64,000 nt of DNA, taken from the NCBI GenBank assembly GCA_946800325.1, contig OX326957.1, positions 19,193,591 to 19,257,590 on the forward strand, read 5' to 3'. A program made the translations under genes and the position numbers. The notes below the pieces were generated by a model that saw only the letters and a program-made list of their open reading frames with translations, did not search any database and had not been told where the DNA came from. The number at the start of each line of letters is the position of its first letter. Position 1 is the stretch's first letter. This DNA comes from Luzula sylvatica (taxonomy: Eukaryota; Streptophyta; Magnoliopsida; Poales; Juncaceae). Positions 1-12,172 of this stretch are shown piece by piece.

Positions 1-257
1 TGGTCACTACTTATATATATTGTATTGCATGAAATATTGTTAACAACAACAATATAATATTTGTTATGTTTTTTCGTAAAATTGTATTAGACCTCAAATA
101 TTTCTACACAGTAACAACAATGACGTTATAATTGTAAATATATACATAATTATGCATGTTTGAGTGCAAATAATTTTGTTTTGAAATAATATTAATATTA
201 TTATCATAAAAAAATGTATTTTGTATTACGATAAAAAAACATAATTAATATGTTTGT
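1..257. repeat. AT-rich dispersed repeat, tail portion
   Basis: Very AT-rich sequence with no credible gene. It resembles the tail of the repeat at 55310-57304: both share a stretch reading roughly ataatatttgtYgttatgttttttYgtaaaat and then gaaataatattaatattat. The matching tail at 57287-57304 ends in a GC-rich hairpin; here the GGATAC element interrupts it. Probably a degraded Helitron-like repeat cut by the window start. Confidence 0.5.
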
Positions 258-265
258 GGTATAAC

Positions 266-761
266 CTATGTTGCGCGGATACTTCAAAAATCAAGTCGTA
301 TCGTATCAGATACCGTATCAGATACCGATACTCGTTGGATACTCATCGGATATGTATCGGATACTCCACGTGGTGTATCCAAATATTTTATTTCAAAACA
401 ATAGCGGATACTTTTCGGATACTTCCGGATACTTGTCGGATACTTCTAACGTATACAAAAATATATATGAAAACTAAAAATAAAAATTTGAAATCGAAAT
501 CGAAATAAATTAATAATATATATAAATAAATAACAAAAAAACATAAACATTTACTTAATAAGAAGTTATTTATGTAAAAACAAACTTTTATGATATTTTG
601 TGTCTATATAAAAATATTAAATACATAAATTATAATTTATAAAATAATAAAATATTATATATAATAGCCGTATCGTATCTTATGTGTTTTTGAAAATAAC
701 TGCATCGTCATATCCGTATCGTGTCGAATACGATATCCGTATTCGTATTCGTGCAACATAG
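266..761. mobile_element. GGATAC-type non-autonomous hAT-like element, copy 1
   Basis: The ends are inverted repeats: CTATGTTGCGCGGATAC on the left and GTATTCGTGCAACATAG on the right. The element is flanked by a perfect 8-bp target duplication GGTATAAC (258-265 and 762-769). The inside is AT-rich; both subterminal regions carry many GATAC/GTATC units in opposite orientation. An 8-bp duplication points to the hAT superfamily. There is no transposase; the short ORFs here are low-complexity translations of the repeats. Confidence 0.85.
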
Positions 762-769
762 GGTATAAC

Positions 770-2172
770 GCATGGCCAATATCCCAAAACGACAACAAAA
801 TTAGAGTTACGCATCTAACTCTGGAAAAAGTGTCAATTGAATGGATTGGAGAAAATGAACAGTAGACATGTTGGTGAATTTGTCCACATCTTTAATACCC
901 AAAATAGTGCCATTTTATTGTGCCACATCATCATATTCATTTCAATTAGTGAATTATAATATGTGACAACATTTAACATATCAATTAATCATTGTTTTTA
1001 TATAATCATACTATCTTTGTAACCATTTAAGTGTTCATTATTTTACATTATTGTTCAAGCATTTCTAAAAAACTACATCATTCTACATTAGTGACGTGGA
1101 CTATTACTATTGGTTAATTTCATGTTAGACTAAGTATATTCAATTATTTATCATTTCACATAAGATTACATATTCAAATGTGAATATAATGTAAGATGAA
1201 AAGTTTATATATGAAATACGAATTAACTTAATATGTAATATTTTAAAACATACAACATATATTAGTATTATTTTTAGAATTTTCATTTAAAAAAATCACC
1301 AAATATATTCATTTTAATTTTCTCTTTATTTTGACATCCATATTAGCATAGTCCATATACATACCGTTTTTCATAATTTTAATTTGTACAAATATTATGT
1401 AAGAAAATACAATGTAAAAAATGCATGTTTGCAAAATACAATTTTAACTATTTTATTTACACAAGTATTATTATTTATTTTAAAAAAATTAAAAAAATAA
1501 CAAACCCATATAATACTAAGTTGATTATATTTTGTTTTTAAAATTTAATATTACATTTTTTTTAAAATATAGAAATTAAAATAATAGTTTATTCATCTAG
1601 TTAACTTCTTAATCTGATAAACATCTGCAATATAATATTGTTATTTTTTAAAATATAATTTTAAAAAAGATCATATGATATAAAATAATTTATAATTATA
1701 TTTATATTTAGGCTAAATTAACTTTTATATTATTTATTAAATTACTTTCATTATTATATTTAATTTTCACTAATATATTGGTAGTTTGTAATTAATAATG
1801 TGCTATTACATATATCATATGATTCGTAATTTATATATTTTATATTGTAAGAAACATTATGAATAATTGTATTATAGCTCATATATTAATTTATAATGAC
1901 ACTAGTATGAATGTTAGTATTTAATTAAAAATGATTTTTTTTATTGTACAACACATACATAATCATAGATTAATGAATTCAAATAATTTTATTACGAAAT
2001 AATATTATTAATATTATTATACAAATATATAGTTTATGTTACGGTGAAAAACATTATTAATATGTTTACCGTTTAGGGCAAGGATTCTCATAATACATTA
2101 TACAAGCAGAGGGAAAGAATATACAAGTCGGTCGTGAGAATATATTGGTCGGTCGAAGAAATAAATTGCACA
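770..2172. repeat. AT-rich dispersed repeat (Helitron-like family)
   Basis: No gene is visible. From about 900 the sequence aligns by eye with 55320-56205 and 56909-57290 and with 36096-36900: shared phrases include 'gccacatcatca', 'catgttagactaagt', 'tttgacatccatatta' and 'accatttttcataatttg'. The family is non-coding and AT-rich. Copies elsewhere end in a GC-rich hairpin, so a degraded Helitron derivative is my best guess. Confidence 0.5.
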
Positions 2173-2590
2173 GATTGAACTAGGGATGTCAATGGGTCGG
2201 GTAAAAACCCGAATGGGGCGGGTGAAGGAAATAAAGTAACAGATCAACTAGTAGATTATGCAAATCTGACAGAAATTAATATGTATAATAATATTAATAA
2301 TTTTATGACGAAATAATATTTCTAATATTATTATACAAATATATAGTTTATGTTACAGTGAAAAACATAATTAATATGTTTACCGTTTAGGGCAAGGATT
2401 CTCATAATACATTATACAAGCAGAGGGAAAGAATATACTAGTCGGTCGTGAGAATATACTGGTCGGTCGATGAAATAAATTGATTGAACTAGGGATGTCA
2501 ATGGATCGGGTAAAAACCCGAATGGGACGGGTAAAGAAAATATAGTTACATATCAACTAGTAAATTAATGCAAATCTGACAGAAATTACA
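1985..2590. repeat. Tandem duplication of about 300 bp
   Basis: Sequence from about 1985 to 2285 is repeated at about 2290-2590. Both units run from 'ttatacaaatatatag' through 'gtttagggcaaggattctc', 'gattgaactagggatg' and 'caaatctgacagaaatta'. Each unit thus contains a copy of the left terminus of the hAT element that ends at 3868, so the duplication happened after that insertion or involved it. Confidence 0.75.
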
Positions 2591-3330
2591 TAGTCCGTCA
2601 TGACGCACCATAAGGTCCGTCATGGTGCACACAAGTGTAAATCTGTGAGTATAGGCGTCGTGACGCACCATCCAGTGGATTAGGACGGAGGTGCATCATG
2701 ACGGACTGTCTTGTCCGTCATGACAGAACACATGTGTAACAGGTAGATCCAGTACTCGTGACACGTCCGTCACGACGCACCATATTGTGCGTCATGACAG
2801 ACTATGATCCAAATTCTGGATTGGCAATTTTTGATACTCATTAATCATGGCATTAATGGAGAGGTTAATATATGATATTCACCTGATCTTTCACTCTCAG
2901 AAGTTCATTCTAGATCCGAAAGAGAGAATAAACTTTGTTGGACAAGTTGAGAGAGAAGCTCCATTGGAGAGATTAATTTGAGCAAGTTTGGACAAATTTT
3001 AGGGGAATTTGTCGCAGCCGAGAGACGCTAGCTCGAGGTGGATACGAGTAGAGAAATCTCGCTTGAGATTTTCTATGGTGATCAAGGTCGAGCAAGGTCG
3101 GAGACAAACCGAAGAAATTCCGATTGTATACGACAAATCGGAGCATCGATTTAGGTGTCGAATCGCGCAGGCGTGGGACGAGCGTTTTATCGAAATCGAA
3201 GCAAGGGCAGCATTACGCAAAAATCAACCCTTCTCCATGATCAATTTCACGTGGTATGATTCCTATGTATATAATTGTTATATTGGTAGTTGCATTTCAT
3301 GATTCGTACTTTCGAGTCGTCGAAGTGGTC
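2590..3330. repeat. LTR-like insert with CGTCATGACG palindromes
   Basis: Less AT-rich than its surroundings and placed inside the hAT element. Between 2594 and 2800 it holds repeated variants of GTCCGTCATGACGCACC, whose core CGTCATGACG is a palindrome (first copy 2596-2605). Such a block followed by longer unique sequence resembles the regulatory part of a retrotransposon LTR. I could not find its TG/CA ends or a duplication, so this is a tentative label. Confidence 0.35.
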
Positions 3331-3449
3331 CTCGGGGTCGGACCGGGCTCTTCAATCTGTTGCGCGGAACTCGGTAGCGACGCCGATACCCAACAGCGGG
3401 TAATACCGAAAAAAATACCCGCGGGTCGGATAATACCCGGAACAAAAAT

Positions 3450-3492
3450 CCGTTTCGGGTTCGGGTTCGGGTTCGGGTTCGGGTACGGGGGT
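3450..3492 (+). repeat. GGGTTC hexanucleotide microsatellite
   Basis: Four to five uninterrupted copies of GGGTTC inside the subterminal region of the hAT element. The repeat gives an artefactual Phe-Gly run in one frame. Confidence 0.8.
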
Positions 3493-3877
3493 AAATTTTT
3501 ACCCGCGGGTATATCTGTTACCCGAACCCGAAAAATCCTCGAAAAAATACTCGAAAAATACCCGAAAATATTTCATAATATGAAAATTTTGGATGTTTTA
3601 TGAATTAATTATTTGTAATATTTCGATTTTTTAATGTATTTACACAAATTGTTTGTTTTATGTATTTAAAATTGTTTATTATTTTACGTATTTGTATAAT
3701 AAATTTGTATTTTTGATATTTTTAGATTTTTTATAATAATTTTCGAGTAACGGGTTCAGAAAAATACCCGAAAATATTTCATATATTTTTTATTCGTATT
3801 CGGATAATATCCAAAAATTCGGATTCAAATATAAAAAAAGGAGCTGACTCACCCCGTTAAAATCCCTAGATTGAACC

Positions 3878-5295
3878 GAATAGACACTACTCAATATGTA
3901 CACAAACAATATTGGACATCTCAAATTTATGAACTCGAATATCAGGTTCTTTTGGGCCTATAGATCGGGCCGAATCTTGTTGTATATGTAATAGAAAATA
4001 AAACCCAAGTATTGAAACCTTACCTCACCTCACAGATTTTTGCAAGTGAAACTCTGACATGGGAGGACATCATTAGATTTTTTTTGATTTCTTTAGAAGT
4101 GGTATACTGTGTTTTCACAACTCGTAATTTTTATATTAAATATTGTCACGTAACATCATGATATTCATAATTAAAAATTAATTAGTAATTTAATTAATAT
4201 TAAATTAACATCAAATTTATATATAAAAATAAATTAATAGTTAATTAGCATTATCTTATTTGTACGTTGAAATTAATAATTATATCGTTTTTATGTGTTA
4301 ATTAGGTTGCTAATTATCTCCACTAATTCTCCACGAAATATGCATAGAAAATGAAAAAGAGGAGTTGAGGGCGCAAGTAAAATTTACTTTTTTTGAACGA
4401 TTATTATAAAATACAATAAGCACAAATGTTTCTCATCTATTTTCAACGAAAACTGATTTTGTCGAGTTTTGAAATCGTGACCTCTTGAGATATTTGAGAA
4501 TGTCTAGTTTATCCACTCGAACTAGTAAAATTTAGTCTTTACTAGGCATGATTAACATGTAAGGTTTCAACTAGCAAAGTACCAAAAAGTCTCATTGGAC
4601 CCGATTGGAATTATGGTTTTTTTTTACATGCAGCCTTTTCAAAAGTCCAATTTGTATGAAGAACAAAGATTTTGTTCAATTTGAAAAAAAACTGGCGAAA
4701 GAGATTAGTCTTTTGTCAGGGTTAAGCATTGTTAACCTCTTTCGCTAGCTTCTTTGACGAAAGTACATGGATTAGATGGCTCCATCCGACGTGACTGGGA
4801 TGGGCGGAAAATATGATTTGTGTTATTTTACCATACCTTTTGGCGGAACAGTTTTTTTTTTCAGTTTTTTTTGTTTTTGTTTTTTGCAATTTGAATCATT
4901 TATGTTTTAAATTTAGAATTCGAATTGGAAAAATACTTAGAGCACAAATGTTTTAGAATTTTTGAAGAACTATAATTTGAATTATTTCATTGTAATTTGC
5001 AGGGATCATTTGTTAATTCAAAATCGTCCACAAGATTGCTAATTTATTTGATTTTTTTTTTAACAAAATACAGAAATCAAGAAACATTAGCAATATAATC
5101 ATTTGCTCGCTCAAAATAGAGAAACAAAAAATGTCAGTATAATCAAGAAAACTTAATATCTAAATATCCACACACACATCCAAATATCCCTAAAACATCA
5201 TATCAACAAATGCATCAAACCACACGAATCAAAATATCAAACTACATAAAAAACACAACATCCAAACATCAAAACACACACATCATATGAATACA
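3878..5295. other. Intergenic, no gene seen
   Basis: AT-rich sequence without a supported ORF. It contains T-runs and simple sequence only. No promoter can be assigned to the downstream HVA22-like gene. Confidence 0.5.
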
Positions 5296-5329
5296 TAACA
5301 TCAAACTCGTCCACAGCCACGACCAATAA

Positions 5330-5625
5330 AAAATGCCTGCACCTTCTTTTTTTCTTTCTATTTTAATAACTTTATTTTGTGGTTTATTTGGATTTGTGTT
5401 AATGTTATGATTTGTTTGGACGTTGTCTTAAATAAAATTCATATACACTATTTTTAATATAAAAGTTGTAGCACAAATTATAATAATAAAAATTAAAAAT
5501 ATGACAAAGACTATGTAAAATTACAAATCCGCCTATATCCGATTAATCCCCGATTAATACCTCTAGGCTAGACGGTGTCCGTCCGCCCGACTAGCACCTA
5601 GCGATTTCTGTAACATTGTTCCACA
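5330..5625 (-). mobile_element. CTAGGCG-type repeat, partial copy
   Basis: On the minus strand it begins CAATGTTACAGAAATCGCTAGG and continues through sequence matching 40033-40270 (for example the reverse complement of 'cggacaccgtcc' and 'gtgctacaactttt'). It therefore belongs to the same family as the element at 40033-40675 but is incomplete: the far end and a duplication were not found. Confidence 0.6.
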
Positions 5626-6732
5626 CACAATAAAAAATCTAACGAAATACACAAAATTCAATTTTAATATAACAGAAAAAGTAATGATAGATTCTACAAA
5701 TAGGTCCTTAGAATCTTACGGAATAATCCCTAAACAAGTAATGGTATTTACACATTCGCCAATTGGGCTGGGGAAAGTGCAAAAAAAAAATTTGCTGCTT
5801 AAAAATCATAACAAATAAAAGAAAATTATTACCCACTTTCGCGCGAAAGAGACTTAATTAACAAATAAAAAAAATCATGGTTAAACATTTTCGTCCTTTA
5901 ATGTTCGTTGTTTTGTTTTTATACTTCAATTCACGTTTATTTCAGTATGTTTTAATTTGGGGCTTTTCTGAATGCTCTGGACTTGCTGATTGGATTCAAG
6001 AAACAAAATTTGTTAAATTGATGGCTTTTAAATTCAATTTGTAGTTTCGTTGCTGTACAATGCGAAATTCTTGGTATACTACTTAGATATGCGCAATTAA
6101 GGAAATTGATTTTATAAGATATTGGGAGTCCATAAGTTTACCATTTGTATGCCTAAATTGAAATTTGTTTTGCCTATATTCGAAGAACAAATTTTGTTCA
6201 TTTACTAATCTGTTGGACATTTTAGATTAAAAAAAGAGCTCCCCTTTGTAATACAGAACTTTTGATCAAAAATTGAATTTTTAATTTCACATTATTTTGT
6301 TCTAAACTTTTTGAAACCCTACAATAATATTTTGGATGATTTCACTTTTGATCTAAACTCTACCAAAGCCCTGCAATAGTTATACATATGGTTCGGAAAA
6401 GTTGAAATCTTTTGTCCCCCCCTACAAAAGTCAACAACATAAAATGTACTACTCGATACAGTTGTTTGGGCCAAGGTCAGTTCAGTCTTTTTATCTGAAC
6501 TACAAATATGAAATTCAAAATCAAATTCTACACAAAAATTCGAACTATTATTTTCTGTGGCTATATAAAATTATAAATTTGAATTTCTACTGATATGAAA
6601 TCTATTGTTGTTTGAACGATTCTCCACTGAACTTGGAACACACTTTGACCTTTCTCATTGTATTTTGATTTTCTAAGTTGGCTTTTCGATAACAAAATTA
6701 TATACGAAAATATAATGTATATCTTTTCACAG
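5626..6732. other. Intergenic or first intron upstream of the HVA22-like gene
   Basis: No ORF is convincing. The missing first coding exon of the HVA22-like gene should lie here or further upstream if the gene is intact. I looked for a short ATG exon ending in a donor that would join in frame at 6733 and did not find one. Confidence 0.4.
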
Positions 6733-6845
6733 GTGGGTCTAAAACTTCTTCTAACTCCACTTGCATCTAATGTCGTTGCTCGCACAGCTTGGTAAAAATT
6801 GCAAAAACGACCCTACACTTTCTCATTATTTCATTCAGAGTATTT

Positions 6846-6877
<32 letters not shown>

Positions 6878-7803
6878 GCAGCTGTGCAGTGGGAATTGGG
6901 CTGCCAGTTTATTCCTCCTTCAAAGCGCTTGAAAATAAGGATCAAAAGGAACTAGAAAAATGGCTCACATATTGGACAGGTTTGTATGACTATACTTTTT
7001 CATAGTTTTGTATATTTTGTATATTTTTCTTACTTTAATATGATACTATTTTTTTGTGCAGTGTATGGAACTTTTAGCGTCGCGGAGATTTTCTCGGATA
7101 AAATGCTTTCAGGGTAATTATCTATGACTATAATTATACAATTATGGTGAAAAGGTAAATAATTAATAATTAAATAATTATACATTTTATTTTGCAGGGT
7201 ACCATTTTATTATCACGTGAAACTCGTTTTTCTCGTTTATCTTCAGCTCCCACCCAACTATGTATGTAAAATATTTAATTAATAAAAGTATATTATATAA
7301 GCTTTTTTGACCATTAATTTGTTTTGTTTATATCTTAGGGCGCAAGACAAATTTATGCAATGTACTTGAGAAAGTTTTTCTTGAAGCACCAAAGTAAAAT
7401 GGATAGAATTCTCGGCCTTCTCTCCAATGAAATTGTATAACATATTATATACTATATTTATTTTCTTAACTTATTAGTTGCCTTATCTTTATAATTATAT
7501 TGTGTGTTTAGTAATGTCTTTTATCTAACTGAACAAGTTTATAAGCAATCATCAAGTAGAGATAGATTTCGTCAAGGCCATGGCATATAAATGTGCCATC
7601 ACAGGTAAGAATTTATATATATTTTATAATTTATACATTTAAAGTTAGCTTTACTAATCTAATTTTTGTTTGTTTTTGCATTTAATGAAGCAAAAGATAT
7701 TATCTCTGATACCCCCAACACGAGAACTGAAAACTCGATCGACGGCCCGGATTCAACTGCCCCCAGATTGACCGAGCATTCAGATTCTGAGAGCGATAAT
7801 TAA
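6733..7803 (+). CDS. HVA22K: HVA22-like protein k (TB2/DP1/HVA22 family), six 3' exons and stop
   Basis: Coding exons read at 6733-6791, 6882-6979, 7062-7113, 7198-7261, 7339-7434, 7538-7604 and 7691-7803, all with GT/AG introns and consistent phase. The joined protein contains VGLKLLLTPLASNVVARTAC, then GIGLPVYSSFKALEN, WLTYWTVYGTFSVAEIF, PFYYHVKLVFLVYLQLP and ARQIYAMYLRKFF, the hydrophobic hairpin layout of the TB2/DP1/HVA22 domain. This matches the plant HVA22k subgroup closely. Family members are ER membrane proteins of the reticulon-like hairpin type, linked to ER shape and membrane traffic; HVA22 itself is ABA- and stress-induced in barley. The acidic tail ends in SESDN. Relatives start with about 10-15 residues before VGL, so one short upstream exon is missing from my model; it is either distant or lost. 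Confidence 0.85.
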
Positions 7804-8597
7804 TCAGAAATTGCACTTATAACCCCTCTATTTTATCGTAATTACGGAAAGCACCTCTTTTGACTTGGTGGTGTTAGGTAAGAGTTAGCTTTTGGACTAA
7901 TTACTGGTAATTTCAGTCAAATATATATAAAATATTGTAACAATCATACGGAAAAATAATAAAAAAAACTGAGGTGTTCTTCGTTGTATCTGAGGTAAGA
8001 GTTAGCTTTTGGGTTAAAGTGTAATTTTCACAGTTGGATGGAATAGTGGGTTTTTTCTGAATTATTGTATTGATTATATTTGGTATGATTTTATTTCATT
8101 TGGCTGCGAATTTGAGTTACCACTTGATTGCGATTAAATTATTGCATCATGCAAAAACAAGAATGAGATGATTTGATTTGACTTGACTTGACGGGTATGC
8201 TAGTGGAGTTTTAGCTTCTTTCAGTTACTTGTTACTTGACTACCGAACAGGCCCTTAGTATTATGTGTGTATGAATCTCTATATATTAATTTTGCGAATT
8301 AATGACTTCAGTGATTGTCAATAATTGAATAAAGAAGACGAGGGAAATTCCAAATTGAAAGAGAGTTGTGAATATGTGAGAATTTTGAAATTGTAATTTT
8401 CCATTATAATCTGAGAAAACCAGTTGAATGAAACTCAAATGGAAATTATCTCGAAAAGGCAACTTTATTCGATATTTAATCTATAATCAAATGGTATTCG
8501 ACAGTACAACCATGTGATACATGTTCACTTATTTTACAAAGCAAAAACATAAATATATATATTCCAAACTTTTATTCAGTAAATTGGACCTTATTTT
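7804..8597. other. Intergenic between convergent HVA22-like and RLK1 genes
   Basis: Probably the 3' UTRs of two convergent genes. A short repeated phrase 'aggtaagagttagcttttgg' occurs at about 7877 and 7992. No gene is seen. Confidence 0.5.
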
Positions 8598-11500
8598 TTA
8601 TCTCTCTTGCCTCGTCAATTGTGTTCGTGCAGAAATTAAATTCTTAACGACCTCTTTGATCCCTGTTCGGTCTTGTGGGGACTCCTCGGAACATAGTAGC
8701 CCGGATCTGATTACTAAAGCCAAGCAATCATAAACAGTTTCTGTAATATCTTCATTATTTTCCTCGCCATCCACTTGTTGATCTAATATATCCATGATTT
8801 TATCAGGAAAATTCATCGCAACAAAATTGTGAAGACTCGATCCATCCTTGAATCGATCATCGGTAGGGCTTATTCCAGTGAACATTTCGAGCAAAAGAAT
8901 TCCATAACTATACACATCTCCTTGCTCAGATGCCTTGCCTCCCATCCCATATTCTTAAACAATTTTAAAAAAGCAGAGTAATTACCTTTTTGTTAATGAA
9001 TTAAAAATAGATTTGAAAATAGGTTATTCTAAAGAGTCAAAACTCTTGATTAATATTGGAGTTTACCTGGAGGAATATAACCAATAGAACCCTTGATTCC
9101 ACTTGTGCTCGCTATTTGTTGAGATAACATATTATCAGGCCGAACGAGAAACTTTGCTAACCCAAAATCACCCACGTGGGCGGTCATATCATCATCCAAA
9201 AGTACATTGCTAGGTTTAAGATCACAATGAACTATCGGTACCGATCCGTGATGATGAAGATACTCCAATGCAGTGGCCACATCAATTGCAATATTCATTC
9301 TTTGAATAATACTCGGGCTTCTAAATGGCCGGTCGGTGCATAAATGCGGATGCAACCATATTTCCAAACTTCCATTTGACATGTATTCAAAGATCAAAGC
9401 CTTGAAATCATTACCCTGACGGTCAATGCTTGAGCATGAACTCAAAACCTATTATGAAATATTGCAGTGAACATTACAATTTATTTCTAATTATAGTGCT
9501 TTCTCCAAAGCATGCACTTGTATATAATGTAAAACATATATATACTATATACCTTAATAAGGTTGCGATGTTTGATGTTCCGTAAGGCCTCGCATTCGGA
9601 CAGGAAGCTTCTAGAAGCACCATGTTGTTCAAGATTCAGCACCTTCACTGCTACACTGGTTATATTCTCAAAACTCATAACAGCTTTATACACTGCTCCA
9701 AAACTACCTGTACCAAATGATTTTCCAAATATTACTTTAGAAAAAAATATAAACTATATTATATAGATATGTAAGCTACGTAATTAAAAATAGAAATTCA
9801 AGATGCATTACTACCTTTTCCGATTAGATTATCCAAAGAGAAGCCATTGGTAGCGCTAAAAATTTGATCATAGGACACTTGTTTATATTGAGCAGTTATC
9901 CCAACTACATCTTGTGACTTATTTGGAGATCTCCTCCTCCAATATCGACTGGCTAATAAGCATGTGATTATGAACAAACATATAATCACACCACATAAGG
10001 AAAGAACTATTGCCATAATTTTATTGACATGATATTTGTGTCTTGAGGTCTCTGAAATGCACTTCCGTAAGTGAAGTTCAGGAATTCCACCACAAAGTTT
10101 AGGGTTTCCTCTCACATCAAGTGCGGTAATATTCTTGAAAATCCCATGATTAGGTAATTCCCCCTCGAAATTGTTGAAAGAGAAATTCAAATATGTGAGA
10201 TCCATCGTACCTAAAAATTCAGGTACTTGACCAGAGAAAGAATTGTTGGAGAGATCAAGCATTTCTAGTCCTTTCAGTTTGCTCAAAGAGGAAGGGATGG
10301 ACCCTTCAAACAAGTTCCCTCCAAGATTAAACTCTCTTAGCTCTTGGCATCCGTCAATGGTGGTAGGAATCATACCAGAAAGTCTGTTATTTGAGAAGTA
10401 CATGTTTTCTATAATTGCCAAGTTACCAATTTCGGATGGCAAGGAACCATTGAGATAATTATCTGACAAGTCTAACATGACTGATAGAGAAGAAATACTC
10501 ACGATTTCTATAGGAATTTCACCAACTAAATTATTTTGGTTCAACTCTAGTAATTCCAAGAACTTCATATTACCTAATTCTGGTGGGATATGCCCTTCAA
10601 GCATGTTATTTTTTAAACTTAACTTGTTCATTTGGGAGAGATTATGGAGAGTTGATGGAATTTCACCTGAAATCATATTATTCGACAGATCTAATGCTTG
10701 TAAGTTTGAAAGACTGCCAATTTCACTTGGAATGGAGCCTGTCAAATTTGCATTATTTATAGCTAGTAAAGCCAAATTAGTCAGTTTCCCAATCTCAACA
10801 GGAATATTTCCAGAAATTGGGTTGTAACCTAGTAGCAGATAGTAAAGATTAGTAGAGAGGTTGCCTATGGAACTAGGTAGCGAGCCTTCAAGTTTGTTAT
10901 TCTGAAGGGAAAAAATTTCTAAAGATGTACAATAGCTTAGTGCATCCATGAAACTCCAGAAAGATTAAGCCAATAAAGATTTTTGAGGGTCCCTATGCTG
11001 GAAGGTATTGTCCCAGTGAAATTGTTATGACTAAGATCGATATATTTCAGGGCCGAACAGTTGGATATGGATTGTGGTATCTGACCTTTGAGATAATTTG
11101 CTGACATTGTAAGACGTTTCATGTTTGGAAAATCATTACACATATCGAAAGAAAGACTCCCTTGGAGCTGGTTGAACTGGAGCTGTAAAATGACCATGGC
11201 TGATAAATTGTAAATCGAATTTGGTATCTTGCCCGATAAGTTATTATATACAAGGGTAAGGACCTGGAGAAATCTAAGTTGACCTAGAATTGGTGGAATT
11301 TTTCCAGAAATTTGATTTTTACCACATCCTAAATCTGTTAAAGATCGAAGTCCCTCAAAAGAAGATGGGATTTCCCCGTGAATATTGTTTACAGATAGTT
11401 CTAGAATATTCAAAGAACTTAGGTTTCCTAGAGAAGGTGGAATTATTCCTGCAAAGATATTCAAACAAACTAACAACATCAGCATTCAAACTTAACAATC

Positions 11501-12172
11501 ACTTCGGGGCTATAGGTTATTCCGATTAATCAACAATAGAATAATAGAGTAAACGAGAATGGGGTGTTTGTTATCAAGTATCAAGATAGCAAGGGTATGT
11601 GATTATTTGACATATAATTATGAAGATAGCAACACTTGCAGTGATGACAAAAGATTGGTAAGTGTAATACCTTGGAGATTATTAAACGTGAGAGCAAGGG
11701 TTTTAAGATTGGAGCAGTTACTAAGAGCAGACGGTATGTTCCCACCAAGAAAATTATTTCTTAAATCTATGAATAGTAATCTTCTGCATCGTCCAATCTC
11801 TTCAGGGATTTGTCCGCTCAGTTGATTATTAGTGAGGTTTAACTTTCTGAGAAATGTGAGGTTGCCTAAGGCAGGAGAGATGTAGCCAATTAATTGAAAA
11901 GAGTGTAGAACCAGAGAAGTGACTCTATCAGAATGACGACGGCCACACCTGACACCTGGCCAATCGCAGTGGTGAATAGTGTCATTCCACGAAGACAACA
12001 CCCCAGATGGATCACCGTGTATTAGGGACTTGAATGAGAGAAGAGCAGAGCGATCAGTTATGTTTGTAGGGATTTCGGAAGAAGTGGAACTTGTTTGAGG
12101 AAGATGAGAGAATGAAATCAAAAAGAGGTGGAGAATCATAAAGAGAGAGACAAATTCCATTCTTTTAGACAT
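8598..12172 (-). pseudogene. RLK1: LRR-XII receptor-like kinase (Xa21/EFR/At3g47570 type), one frameshift
   Basis: Five exons: 12172-11671, 11448-9815, 9707-9553, 9448-9067 and 8953-8598, with GT/AG introns. In order: a signal peptide after MSKRMEFVSLFMILHLFL; an LRRNT_2 cap (DRSALLSFKSLIHGDPSGVL, then CDWPGVRC); about 20 plant-type LRRs (IPxxLGNL); a transmembrane helix (IMAIVLSLCGVIICLFIIT); and a kinase with GSFGAVYKA, VAVKVLN, HCDLKPSN and DFG. Cys replaces Arg of HRD, so it is a non-RD kinase, as in LRR-XII pattern-recognition receptors that sense microbial patterns at the plasma membrane. Exons sum to about 1010 codons, normal for the family. Near 10958, a 34-bp deletion relative to RLK2 shifts the frame and gives a stop after GVSWMH. 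Otherwise the frame is open, so this is the least damaged copy. A hAT element sits 86 bp before the ATG. Confidence 0.88.

Larger units (their letters stand above)
2181..3868. mobile_element. Non-autonomous hAT element (TAGGGATGTCAATGGG ends), left end duplicated
   Basis: Inverted termini are TAGGGATGTCAATGGGTCGGG on the left and CCCCGTTAAAATCCCTA on the right. They are flanked by a perfect 8-bp duplication GATTGAAC (2173-2180 and 3869-3876). A second copy of TSD plus left end lies at 2482-2490 owing to the local tandem duplication, so the start may equally be 2490. The subterminal regions hold GGGTA/TACCC motifs and a (GGGTTC)n tract at 3455-3484. No transposase is encoded. The 97-residue ORF at 3009-3302 lacks an ATG start and resembles nothing I recognise. 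Confidence 0.75.

Noticed and set aside
3009..3302. 97-residue ORF as a gene in the LTR-like insert
   Set aside because: No ATG at its start, no known domain, and a strong overlapping antisense ORF of similar length.
9563..9766. 67-residue plus-strand ORF conserved at 26783-26986
   Set aside because: Identity reflects the shared RLK exon 3 tract on the other strand, not a separate gene.
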